Shown piece by piece: positions 30,801 to 39,874 of a DNA stretch of 39,874 nt. The position numbers were made by a program, and so were the translations under genes. The DNA comes from DATKEG01 sp035544515 (lineage in GTDB: Bacteria > Acidobacteriota > Vicinamibacteria > Fen-336). Numbering within the stretch: the first letter of the stretch is position 1; every line of letters begins with the position of its first letter. The stretch is taken from contig DATKEG010000171.1 of NCBI GenBank assembly GCA_035544515.1, positions 1 to 39,874 on the forward strand, given 5' to 3'. Below the pieces are notes generated by a model. That model did no database searches and was not told the origin of the DNA. It saw nothing but the letters and a program-made list of their open reading frames with translations.

Positions 30801-31357
30801 GACGTCCTCCTTGTCTTCTCGCCGGTCCAACCCACGAGCCAGGCGCCGAGCGCGGCGATCGCCGGGTGGCCGGACGCCTGCGCCTCCAACTGCTTCACGA
30901 GCGCGCCCACGCGCGCCTGGAGCCCGCGCTGCGCGTCGGCCACCCCGCGCTGCAGCGCCTCCGCGATCTCCTGCCGCAAGGCCACCGCCTCTTCCAGGGT
31001 AAGGCGATCCACCACCCGCCGCGCGATCCGTTCCGCGTCGTGCCCGGCGCGGGCCGCCGCCTGCGCCGGCGGCCATTGCGCGGCCGCCGAGGCCGTGTCC
31101 GCTCCCAGGCGGATGAGGGAGGCCAGGACCTGCCGCGGGATGCGCGCGGTGCGCTCGCGCACGCCCTCCAGGATGACCTGGGCCAGCACCACCGCGGTGA
31201 GGTCCTCGCCCGTGGCCTGGTCCACGACCTCCACGTCGTGTCCCGAAGCCACCAGACGGCTCAGACCGTCCAGGGTGACGTAGCGGCGGGCCTGCGTGTC
31301 GTAGAGCTTGCGGTTGCCGTAGCGCCGCACCACCCGCACCCCGCGCGCCTGCTGCAC
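30620..31357 (-). CDS. phaR: PHA synthesis repressor PhaR
   Basis: A 245-residue regulator. Residues 8-65 are the PHB/PHA accumulation regulator DNA-binding domain, with VRRYGNRKLYDTQARRYVTL and EVVDQATGEDLTAVVL; the second part (about 66-180) is the helical PHB-associated domain. PhaR represses phasin genes and is titrated away when PHA granules form. The last 60 residues, from TGEKTRRTS on, become Arg/Pro/Ser-rich and run through the start of the phasin gene; their composition looks like an out-of-frame read, so the functional protein probably ends near residue 185. The GTG at 31357 coincides with the predicted transcription start, so it is leaderless, or translation begins at an in-frame GTG a few codons in (31339). 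A large inverted repeat covers the promoter. Confidence 0.85.
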   Translation of the reverse strand: MQQARGVRVVRRYGNRKLYDTQARRYVTLDGLSRLVASGHDVEVVDQATGEDLTAVVLAQVILEGVRERTARIPRQVLASLIRLGADTASAAAQWPPAQAAARAGHDAERIARRVVDRLTLEEAVALRQEIAEALQRGVADAQRGLQARVGALVKQLEAQASGHPAIAALGAWLVGWTGEKTRRTSWRKATGKPRPGRGRAPARRRVKPQRPPAARRPPSSATAGRPPSRPSPRPRRRSASRSRP

Positions 31358-31363
31358 GCCCCT

Positions 31364-31392
31364 AATCTAACGCGATGCGTCATGAATGTCAA
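31364..31392 (-). promoter_or_regulatory. phaR promoter, leaderless
   Basis: Minus strand: perfect TTGACA (31392-31387), a 17-bp spacer and TAGATT (31369-31364). Seven bases after the -10 lies 31357, the GTG of phaR. No Shine-Dalgarno exists. Confidence 0.65.
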
Positions 31393-31412
31393 TGGCTCAT
31401 AACGCATCGCGT
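31370..31412. repeat. Large inverted repeat over the phaR promoter (probable operator)
   Basis: Arms 31370-31385 (ACGCGATGCGTCATGA) and 31397-31412 (TCATAACGCATCGCGT) are complementary at 15 of 16 positions around an 11-bp centre; the outer 11 bp are perfect. One arm fills the -35/-10 spacer and the other lies upstream of the -35 box. Autorepression by PhaR is the simplest reading. The 89-bp gap holds nothing else. Confidence 0.65.
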
Positions 31413-31446
31413 CAAGGGGAGGAGCGCCCGGGGGGGCGGGGCTGGA

Positions 31447-31692
31447 CTACGGGCGGCGGGCGTCCAGGAGCTGGAAGCTGCGGTCGGACCAGGAGTCGCG
31501 GGGACGGCGCCGGCTGCGCGCGATGAAGGCCGCGCCCAGGGCGCCGCCCAGGACGAGGGCCACGAGGGCGCAGATGCCGGCCAGGCCGAGCGAGTAGAGG
31601 ACCACGCCCACGAGGTCGAAGACCGGCTTCTCGACCTTGACCCAGGTCACGGCGGGGGTGGCGAGCAGGGCGAAGGCGGTGGCGGGCGTCAC
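31447..31692 (-). CDS. Small single-pass membrane protein (81 aa)
   Basis: An 81-residue protein with one strong hydrophobic segment (about residues 25-57, VFDLVGVVLYSLGLAGICALVALVLGG...) followed by a basic, Arg-rich cytoplasmic tail (RSRRRPRDSWSDRSFQLLD). It starts at GTG, which overlaps the amidase stop by 4 bp (GTGA), so it belongs to the rsmA-rnj-ftsK-amiC transcript. I do not recognise a family. Its position after a cell-separation amidase suggests an envelope role, but this is inference only. Confidence 0.65.
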   Translation of the reverse strand: MTPATAFALLATPAVTWVKVEKPVFDLVGVVLYSLGLAGICALVALVLGGALGAAFIARSRRRPRDSWSDRSFQLLDARRP

Positions 31693-33580
31693 TTCCGGGT
31701 CTCCCTGCCGCCCACTGTAGAGCCGCCCGCCGGCCCGGTCAACTGCCGCATCTGCGTGCGGTTGAGCGTCTCGAGGTAGGCGCGCACGCCCTCGCACAGG
31801 CTCCAGGCCACGCGCTCGCGGTGCTCGGACCGGCCCAGCATCCGCTCCTCCTCGGGGTGGCTCACGAAGGCGATCTCGGCCAGGATGCTCGGCATGTTCG
31901 CGCCGATCAGGACGTAGAAGGGCGCGGTGCGCACCCCGCGGTCCTGCAGGCTGGGGTAGTGGGGCTTGATGTTGGCCACCATGGCCTCCTGCACGCTGGA
32001 GGCGAAGTCGCGGCTCTCGTCGAGCTTGCTGTTGAGGGCGATGGCCTTCACCAGGTTCTGCAGGTCCTTCATGGTGGCGGCGGAGATCGCGTTCTCGCGC
32101 GCGGCCACCGCCTCGGCGTGGGGATCGGCGGCGAAGCTCAGGAAGTAGGTCTCCACGCCGCGGGGGCGGGGGCTCCGGCTGGCGTTGGCGTGGATGGAGA
32201 GGAACAGGTCCGCGCCCTTCGAGTTGGCGATGGCCGTGCGCTCCTCGAGGGGCACGAACACGTCCGTGCTGCGCGTCAGGATCACCTCGGCGCCCAGCCG
32301 CGCGCGCACGAGCCTGGCCAGGCGCAGGGCCACGTCCAGGACCACGTCCTTCTCCTGCAGGCCGCGTGGGCCGATGGTGCCGGGATCGTGGCCGCCGTGC
32401 CCGGCGTCGATGACGATGGTGCGGGCGCTGAGCCCGAGCTGGCGGGCCAGGCTGTAGCTGCCGGCGCGGTTGGCCTGCGCGGGAAGGGGGGGGGCCGGGG
32501 CGGGCGTGGGGGTGGTGGCGTGCACGTCCGGCGCCGCCACGCCCGGCGCGGGCCGCGCGGGGGGGCGCACGCCGGGCGTGTCGGGAGCGGCGGCGGCCGC
32601 GGGTGCGTCCGCGGAAGCCATCTGCGGGGAGAGGTCGCCGCGCACGTCGATCACCACGCGCGTGGGATTGTCGAGGTAGAAGACGGAGTGGTCGCGGACC
32701 TCCTTGAAGTCGAGGACGATGCGTACGACGTCGTCGCGGTTCTGGGCGATGCGGATCTGCCGGAGCAGACCGTCGCCGACGGGGAAGCTCCGGTCGGTCA
32801 GGTTGGGGTGCAGGCGCGTGCGCTGCAGATCCACCCAGAGGCGCTCGGGCTGCGAGATGCGGTCGTAGCGCAGGGCCACCTGGCGCTCCACGTCGAGCAC
32901 CACGCGCGTGGACGACTTGCCGCTCCAGAACCGCACGTTGAAGACGCGGGCCAGCCCCGGGGGAGGCGTCCCGGGCAGCGACGCGGCCTGGGCGGGGGTG
33001 CGCTTGCGGAGCTGCGCCTTCACCTCCGCCGCGCGCGCGGAGCCGGGGAAGGCCTCGAGGTACTTGCGCCCGGCCTCCGCGATGCGGCGGCGGTCGCCCG
33101 AACGCTGCGCGATCTCGAACACGCGGAAAAGGGCCTGGTCGCCGTGGCGGCTGCTCGGGTACTCCGAGACGATGGCGCGGTAGGCGGCCACCGCGTCCTC
33201 GGCGTAGATCGGGGCGAAGCGCTGGGCCATCTGGCGATAGAGATCGCCGATGCCCAGGAGCGCGTCGTCGCAGTAGGCGCTCTGGGGATAGCGGGCGACC
33301 ACGCGGCGGTAGCGCAGGATGACCGCCTCCCAGTCCGCGACCCGGGCCAGGCGCCGGGGCGAGTTGCGCAGGGTGGCGCGCGCGGCCAGCGCCTCCTGGT
33401 AGAGCGCGCGGTCGGGCCGCGCCGCGCTCGCGCTCGCCGCGTTGGGGTTCGAGGCCTTGCGCACGGCCGGCTTCTTCGCGGCGGCCGCATGGCCCGGCGC
33501 GGCCGTGGCCAGCGCCGCCAGCAGGCCCAGGGCCAACCCCGCCCGGGGCCCCCACGCGCGGACTCCGCCGGATCCCTTCT

Positions 33581-33584
<4 letters not shown>
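31689..33584 (-). CDS. N-acetylmuramoyl-L-alanine amidase, AmiC type (AMIN + Amidase_3)
   Basis: A 631-residue periplasmic cell-wall amidase that cuts the bond between N-acetylmuramic acid and L-Ala during daughter cell separation. Parts in order: signal peptide (1-34), TPR-like repeats (about 60-195; YRRVVARYPQSAYCDDALLGIGDL is typical of outer-membrane TPR repeats), an AMIN domain for septal targeting (about 210-315), a Pro/Ala-rich linker, and the Amidase_3 catalytic domain (387-615). The zinc ligands are His396 (AGHGGHDPG), Glu411 and His465 (SIHANA), with catalytic Glu570 in LAEIAF. The N-terminal TPR region is unlike AmiC of E. coli. It starts at a GTG that overlaps the ftsK stop by 4 bp. 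Confidence 0.93.
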
Positions 33585-35914
<2,330 letters not shown>

Positions 35915-37573
35915 CTAGACCTCCATCAACACGGGAATGACCAGGGGCCGGCGCTGGGTGCGCTTGCGGAAGAGGCGGCGCAGCTCCTGGCGCACGCGCG
36001 CGCGCGAAACGTCCAGGTCGTAGCGCTCCGCGGGCGGCCGCGACTCCAGCGCCTGCACCACCGCGCGCGCCGCCTCCTGCAGGATCTCCGCGCCGCGCTC
36101 GCCCGAGTCCACGACGCCGCGGGCCACGATCTCCGGGGGCGCCTGCGCCAGGCCGGTCTGCTTGTCCACGACCACCACCGGCACCACCACGCCTTCCGAC
36201 GACATGTGGCGGCGGTCGCGCACCACCAGCTCCTCGAGCTCCTCGGTGCCGGAGCGGTCGAGCAGCATGCGCCCGGCCTCCACGCGTGCCTCCTTGCGCG
36301 CGCCCCGGGCGGAGAAGGAGAGCACGTCGCCGTCCTCCGCCAGGAGGACGCGCTCGGCGGGGAGACCGGCCTGGGCGGCCAGGCGCGCGTGCTGCGCCAG
36401 CATGCGGTACTCGCCGTGGATCGGCACCAGGTAGCGCGGGCGCACGCGCGCGAGCAGCTCCACGAGGTCGTCCTGGCTGCCGTGGCCGGACACGTGCACG
36501 GCGGCCAGGCCCGGATGCACGACGTCGGCGCCGCGCCGGAGCAGGTTCCCGATCACGCGCGAGACGGCGCGCTCGTTCCCGGGGATGGGGCGGGCCGAGA
36601 GCACGACGGTGTCGCCGGGCCCGACCGCCACCAGCGGATGCTCGTCGATGCTCACCATGCTGAGCGCGGAGAACGGCTCGCCCTGGCTGCCGGCCACGAA
36701 CAGCGCCAGCGAGTGGCCCGGGTACTGCGGGATGTGGTCGGGATGCAGCACGGAGGCGGCGGGGATGCGCAGGAGGCCCAGCTCGCGCGCCACGTCCGTG
36801 TTCTCGACCAGGCGCCGGCCCACGAAGGCGACCTGTCGGCCGGCTTCCAGGGCGGCCTCCGCCACGCGCTGCAGGCGGGGGATGGAGGTGGCGAAGCAGG
36901 ACACGAGCACCTTGCCGGGCGTGCGCGCGAAGACCTCCCGGAACGCCGGCCGCACGTCCTCCTCGCTGCCGGTGCGCCCGCGCTGCTCGACGTTCGTGCT
37001 GTCGGAGAGCAGCGCGAGCACGCCCCGGTCGCCCCAGGCGGAGAGCGCCTCGAGATCGGTCCGCTCCTCGGGCGGGGCCTGCGCGTCGATCTTGAAGTCG
37101 CCGCTGGCCACCACCACGCCGGCGGGCGTCTCGATGGCGAGGGCCAGGCTGTCGAGGACGCTGTGCGCGACGCGTATGGGGTGGATGCGGAACGGTCCGG
37201 CCTCGACGGCCTCGCCCGGCGTGAGCAGCCGCAGGTCGGCGGCCACCCCGCGCTCGCCCAGGCGGCGCCGGAGGAAGCCGAGGGTCAGCCGGCTGCCGAA
37301 CACGGGCGCCGGCGCGGCCGCCAGGGCGAAGGGGAGCGCGCCGATGTGGTCCTCGTGCCCGTGCGTGAGCGCGATGCCCCGCAACTGGCCGCGGCGTTGA
37401 GCGAGGTATTCGAAGTCGGGGACGATGCTGTCCACCCCCGGCGTGTCGGGCCCCGGGAACATGACGCCGGCGTCGACGAGCAGGAGGTTCTCCTCCCACT
37501 CGAGCACCATCGCGTTGAGGCCGAACTCGCCGAGTCCCCCGAGCGGGATCAGCCGCAGCGGCCGGTCATCCAT
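35915..37573 (-). CDS. rnj: Ribonuclease J
   Basis: A 552-residue metallo-beta-lactamase/beta-CASP ribonuclease that degrades and matures RNA as a 5'-3' exonuclease and as an endonuclease. The zinc site is HGHEDH (71-76); LGGLGEFGLN at the start and the beta-CASP region (SGHGSQDDL, VPIHGEYRML) are diagnostic, and the C-terminal oligomerisation domain is present. Its start shares one base with the rsmA stop (TGATG), so the two are coupled. The upstream rsmA end has a promoter and palindrome that may control it independently. Length and motifs are normal for RNase J. Confidence 0.96.
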   Translation of the reverse strand: MDDRPLRLIPLGGLGEFGLNAMVLEWEENLLLVDAGVMFPGPDTPGVDSIVPDFEYLAQRRGQLRGIALTHGHEDHIGALPFALAAAPAPVFGSRLTLGFLRRRLGERGVAADLRLLTPGEAVEAGPFRIHPIRVAHSVLDSLALAIETPAGVVVASGDFKIDAQAPPEERTDLEALSAWGDRGVLALLSDSTNVEQRGRTGSEEDVRPAFREVFARTPGKVLVSCFATSIPRLQRVAEAALEAGRQVAFVGRRLVENTDVARELGLLRIPAASVLHPDHIPQYPGHSLALFVAGSQGEPFSALSMVSIDEHPLVAVGPGDTVVLSARPIPGNERAVSRVIGNLLRRGADVVHPGLAAVHVSGHGSQDDLVELLARVRPRYLVPIHGEYRMLAQHARLAAQAGLPAERVLLAEDGDVLSFSARGARKEARVEAGRMLLDRSGTEELEELVVRDRRHMSSEGVVVPVVVVDKQTGLAQAPPEIVARGVVDSGERGAEILQEAARAVVQALESRPPAERYDLDVSRARVRQELRRLFRKRTQRRPLVIPVLMEV

Positions 37574-38373
37574 CAGCGCATCCTCGTCGTCCGTCGTGTT
37601 CCGGCGGCATCTTTCAGGCGGTCCAGGGCCCGAGCCAGCTTGGCGAACTCCACAACCGATAGCGTCTCCGGTCGGCGGGAACCCTCGATATTGAGCAACC
37701 TCAAGTTTTCCTTGAGGTTAGCATAGCTATCTCGCAGGTTGTTTTCAAGGGTTCTTCGCCGCCGGCCAAACGCGGTCATCACCAGGCGCTCGAACGCCTC
37801 GAGGTCCGGCACTTCCGCGCGCGGGACCGGCAGGAAGCGAGCGCGCAGGACGGCGGACGAGACCCTGGGCGGCGGGTCGAAGGCCTCGGGGCCGAACCGC
37901 AGGGGCAGGTCCACCTCCGCCCACAGGCCGAAAAGGACGGAGAGGATCCCGTACTCCCTCGATCCCGGCGGCGAGGCGACGCGCCGCGCGACCTCTTCTT
38001 GCAGCATCACGTGCAGGTCCACGACCAGCGCGCGCAGGGAGAGGAAGCGGCGCAGCAGCGGGCTCGAGACGTAGTAGGGCAGGTTGCCGACCAGGCGCGA
38101 GCCCCGGGGAACGAGCGCCGCGAGGTCCACGCGCAGGGCGTCGCCGTGCACGACGGTGAGGTTGGCGGGCGCGCGCGCGCGCAGGCGCTCGGCCAGCGCG
38201 CCGTCGAGCTCCACGGCCACGACCGCGCCGGCCGCCGCCGCCAGGGGCAGGGTCAGGGCCCCGGCGCCGGCGCCGATCTCGAGGAAGGTGTCGGCTCTGC
38301 GCGGGGCGATCGTCTCGATCATCCTCTGGACCGACGCGGGTCGGAGGAAGTGCTGGCCGAGCCGGCGGGGCAT
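37573..38373 (-). CDS. rsmA: 16S rRNA dimethyladenosine transferase RsmA/KsgA
   Basis: A 266-residue SAM-dependent methyltransferase that dimethylates A1518 and A1519 of 16S rRNA late in small-subunit assembly. LGQHFL opens the protein, the SAM site is LEIGAGAGALT (31-41), and NLPY (97-100) is the catalytic motif. The C-terminal domain has AFGRRRRTLENNL. Codons from about 37640 to 37750 are much more AT-rich than the rest of the gene because this stretch carries a predicted promoter and palindrome. The gene is divergent from glgA, and TAGGCT 6 nt before the ATG suggests a leaderless mRNA. Confidence 0.96.
   Translation of the reverse strand: MPRRLGQHFLRPASVQRMIETIAPRRADTFLEIGAGAGALTLPLAAAAGAVVAVELDGALAERLRARAPANLTVVHGDALRVDLAALVPRGSRLVGNLPYYVSSPLLRRFLSLRALVVDLHVMLQEEVARRVASPPGSREYGILSVLFGLWAEVDLPLRFGPEAFDPPPRVSSAVLRARFLPVPRAEVPDLEAFERLVMTAFGRRRRTLENNLRDSYANLKENLRLLNIEGSRRPETLSVVEFAKLARALDRLKDAAGTRRTTRMR
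37697..37719. repeat. Perfect palindrome inside rsmA (possible operator)
   Basis: AACCTCAAG-TTTTC-CTTGAGGTT: perfect 9-bp inverted arms around 5 bp, inside the coding sequence of rsmA and directly downstream of an internal -10 box. The predicted start point (about 37713) falls in one arm. It could bind a repressor, or form a hairpin in rsmA mRNA. Confidence 0.55.
37720..37748 (-). promoter_or_regulatory. Internal promoter for rnj-ftsK-amiC
   Basis: Minus strand: TTGAAA (37748-37743), a 17-bp spacer and TATGCT (37725-37720), with 5/6 and 4/6 consensus matches. It lies within rsmA about 150 bp before the RNase J start, in an AT-rich patch of a GC-rich gene. Confidence 0.5.
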
Positions 38374-38379
38374 CGGCCG

Positions 38380-38385
38380 AGCCTA
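38380..38385 (-). promoter_or_regulatory. -10 box of rsmA (leaderless type)
   Basis: TAGGCT on the minus strand ends 6 nt before the rsmA ATG at 38373. No -35 or Shine-Dalgarno is visible. Confidence 0.38.
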
Positions 38386-38436
38386 GCAGGGTCGGAGGGA
38401 GCGCCGCGCGGCCGGTTCGAGCGCGGCCCGGCGTGC

Positions 38437-38442
38437 TAGCCT
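38437..38442 (+). promoter_or_regulatory. -10 box of glgA (short leader)
   Basis: TAGCCT lies 11 nt before the glgA ATG at 38454, so the leader would be about 5 nt. No -35 is clear. Confidence 0.33.
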
Positions 38443-38453
38443 CGGGGTCACCC

Positions 38454-39874
38454 ATGCCCGACAGCCTGCGCATCGCCTTCGCCGCGCCCGAGATGGCGCC
38501 CTACGTCAAGACGGGCGGGCTGGCCGACGTGTGCGGCGCCCTGCCCAAGGCCCTGGCACGGCTCGGCCACCGCGTCACCGTGTTCGTGCCGCGCTACGGA
38601 ACGATCCCCTTCCCGCCCGGAGAGCTCGTCGCCTCGGTGCACGTCCCCGTCGACGCCGTGGCGCGCAGCGCCGGCTATTACCGGCGCGAGCACGCGCCGG
38701 GCGTGGAGGTCGTCTTCGTCGAGCATCCACCCTTCTTCGACCGGCCCGCGCCCTACGGGGAGAACAACCGCGACTACCCGGACAACGGGTCGCGCTTCGC
38801 GTTCTTCGCCCGCGCCTGCCTCGAGTACTACCGCGCGCGGGGGGAGCGGCCCGACGTGTTCCACGCGCACGACTGGCAGACGGGCCTCCTGCCCGTGTAC
38901 CTCAAGGCCTTCTACTGGGACGACCCCGTCCTGCGCCGCACCCCGACCGTGATGACGATCCACAACCTCGCCTACCAGGGCAACTTCGGCCTCGACCTCC
39001 CGGGCACGCTCGGCCTGCCCGAGCACCTGGCCGGCACGGAGGGGCTGGAGTTCCACGGCTGGGCCAGCTTCCTCAAGGGCGGGATCGTCTTTGCCGAGAT
39101 GGTCAGCACCGTCTCGCCGCAATACGCGCGGGAGATCCAGACGCCGGAGTTCGGCTACGGCATGGACGGGGTCCTCCGCTCCCGCGCGGACGAGCTCGTC
39201 GGCATCCTCAACGGCGTCGACTACGAAGAGTGGGATCCCGCGGTGGACCCGCACATCGCGCGGCGCTATTCCGCGCGCGCGCCGGCCGGGAAGGCCGCGT
39301 GCAAGGCCGACCTCCTGCGCGCGTACGGCCTGCCCGCCGCCCCCGACGTCCCCGTGGCCGGCGTCATCTCGCGCCTGGTGTCCGACAAGGGCCTGGACCT
39401 CGTGGTGGCGGCGGGAGACGAGCTGCTGCGCCGGCCGCTGCGGCTGGTGGTGCTGGGGACGGGTGAGGCCGCCGTGCAGGACGGCTTCGCCGCGCTGGCC
39501 GCGCGCGCGCCCGGACGCGTGGGCGTGCGCTTCACGTACGACGCCGCCCTCGCGCACAAGGTCGAGGCGGGGGCGGACCTGTTCCTCATGCCCTCGCGCA
39601 CCGAGCCGTGCGGACTGACGCAGATGTACAGCCTGCGCTACGGCACGGTGCCGATCGTGCGGGCGACCGGCGGGCTCGTGGACACGGTCGAGGACTTCGA
39701 TCCCGCGACGGGCGAGGGCACCGGCTTCCGGTTCGGTCCGCCGCACCCCGTGGCGCTCGTGGCCGCGGTCGACCGCGCGCTCGCCGCGTATCGCGACCGT
39801 CCCGCCTGGCGGCGCCTGATGCGGAACGGGATGTCGCGGGACTTCGGCTGGGAGCGGTCCGCCGGCCAATACGT
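38454..39874 (+). CDS. glgA: Glycogen synthase (ADP-glucose starch synthase), partial at 3' end
   Basis: The first 473 codons of a GT5 glycogen synthase, open to the right edge; only a short C-terminal tail is missing. It elongates alpha-1,4-glucan from ADP-glucose. Motifs: KTGGLADVCGALPKAL near the N-terminus binds the nucleotide sugar, FHAHDWQTGLLP and TIHNLAYQGNF are GT5 blocks, and LMPSRTEPCGLTQMYSLRYGTVP is the C-terminal donor site with the catalytic Glu. The start is the ATG at 38454, in the common divergent region with rsmA (80 bp between start codons). With the PHA locus it gives the cell two carbon stores. Confidence 0.95.
   Translation, partial: MPDSLRIAFAAPEMAPYVKTGGLADVCGALPKALARLGHRVTVFVPRYGTIPFPPGELVASVHVPVDAVARSAGYYRREHAPGVEVVFVEHPPFFDRPAPYGENNRDYPDNGSRFAFFARACLEYYRARGERPDVFHAHDWQTGLLPVYLKAFYWDDPVLRRTPTVMTIHNLAYQGNFGLDLPGTLGLPEHLAGTEGLEFHGWASFLKGGIVFAEMVSTVSPQYAREIQTPEFGYGMDGVLRSRADELVGILNGVDYEEWDPAVDPHIARRYSARAPAGKAACKADLLRAYGLPAAPDVPVAGVISRLVSDKGLDLVVAAGDELLRRPLRLVVLGTGEAAVQDGFAALAARAPGRVGVRFTYDAALAHKVEAGADLFLMPSRTEPCGLTQMYSLRYGTVPIVRATGGLVDTVEDFDPATGEGTGFRFGPPHPVALVAAVDRALAAYRDRPAWRRLMRNGMSRDFGWERSAGQY

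Overview
The window is about 40 kb of very GC-rich, densely coded bacterial chromosome with 35 supportable protein genes. There are no rRNA, tRNA, CRISPR, phage or insertion-sequence features that I can see. The left end cuts a probable small gene and the right end cuts glycogen synthase. An outer-membrane beta-barrel protein, lipoproteins, a TonB-C-like domain and an AMIN/Amidase_3 cell-wall amidase point to a cell with an outer membrane. MglA-type GTPase, NtrB/NtrC regulators, ArsA-type ATPases, PHA proteins and RNase J would fit a soil or subsurface lineage such as Rokubacteria/Methylomirabilota or a Myxococcota-like group. That placement is inference; no marker here fixes the phylum.

Layout. 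1-3.2 kb: partial ORF, an MglA-like GTPase with a long C-terminal extension, a beta-barrel protein, a divergently transcribed JAMM metalloprotease and a BON-domain lipoprotein. 3.2-5.9 kb: an NtrC-like sigma-54 activator and its histidine kinase. 6-9.5 kb: an operon of three different ArsA/Get3-type ATPases plus a 68-aa protein. 9.5-14.9 kb: glycosyltransferase 2, a polytopic membrane protein, HIT, DUF502, and a sigma-like/anti-sigma-like pair. 15-18 kb: an error-prone DNA polymerase (DnaE2 type) without imuAB. 18-22.3 kb: GT-C-like membrane protein, zinc-ribbon/TolB-propeller protein and TonB-C-like lipoprotein. 22.3-26.6 kb: a tight operon of fatty acyl reductase-like SDR, phasin-like protein, atypical SDR and acyltransferase. 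26.7-31.4 kb (opposite strand): PhaR regulator, phasin, patatin lipase and penicillin-acylase-family hydrolase. 31.4-38.4 kb: rsmA, RNase J, ftsK, amiC-like amidase and a small membrane protein, all touching or overlapping. 38.45 kb to the end: glgA, divergent from rsmA.

How it works together. The 22.3-31.4 kb block reads as a carbon-storage/lipid locus: acyl reduction and acyl transfer converge on a PHA regulator, a second phasin and two hydrolases. glgA adds a second storage polymer. The rsmA-RNase J-ftsK-amiC block is a housekeeping operon for ribosome maturation, RNA decay, chromosome segregation and cell separation.

Regulatory signals stand out because they form AT-rich islands in GC-rich DNA. 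Many operon-leading genes have a TANNNT -10-like box 6-11 nt before the start codon and no Shine-Dalgarno sequence, which suggests widespread leaderless transcription. Four promoter regions also carry perfect or near-perfect palindromes that look like operators: upstream of the JAMM/beta-barrel pair, the histidine kinase and phaR, and inside rsmA.
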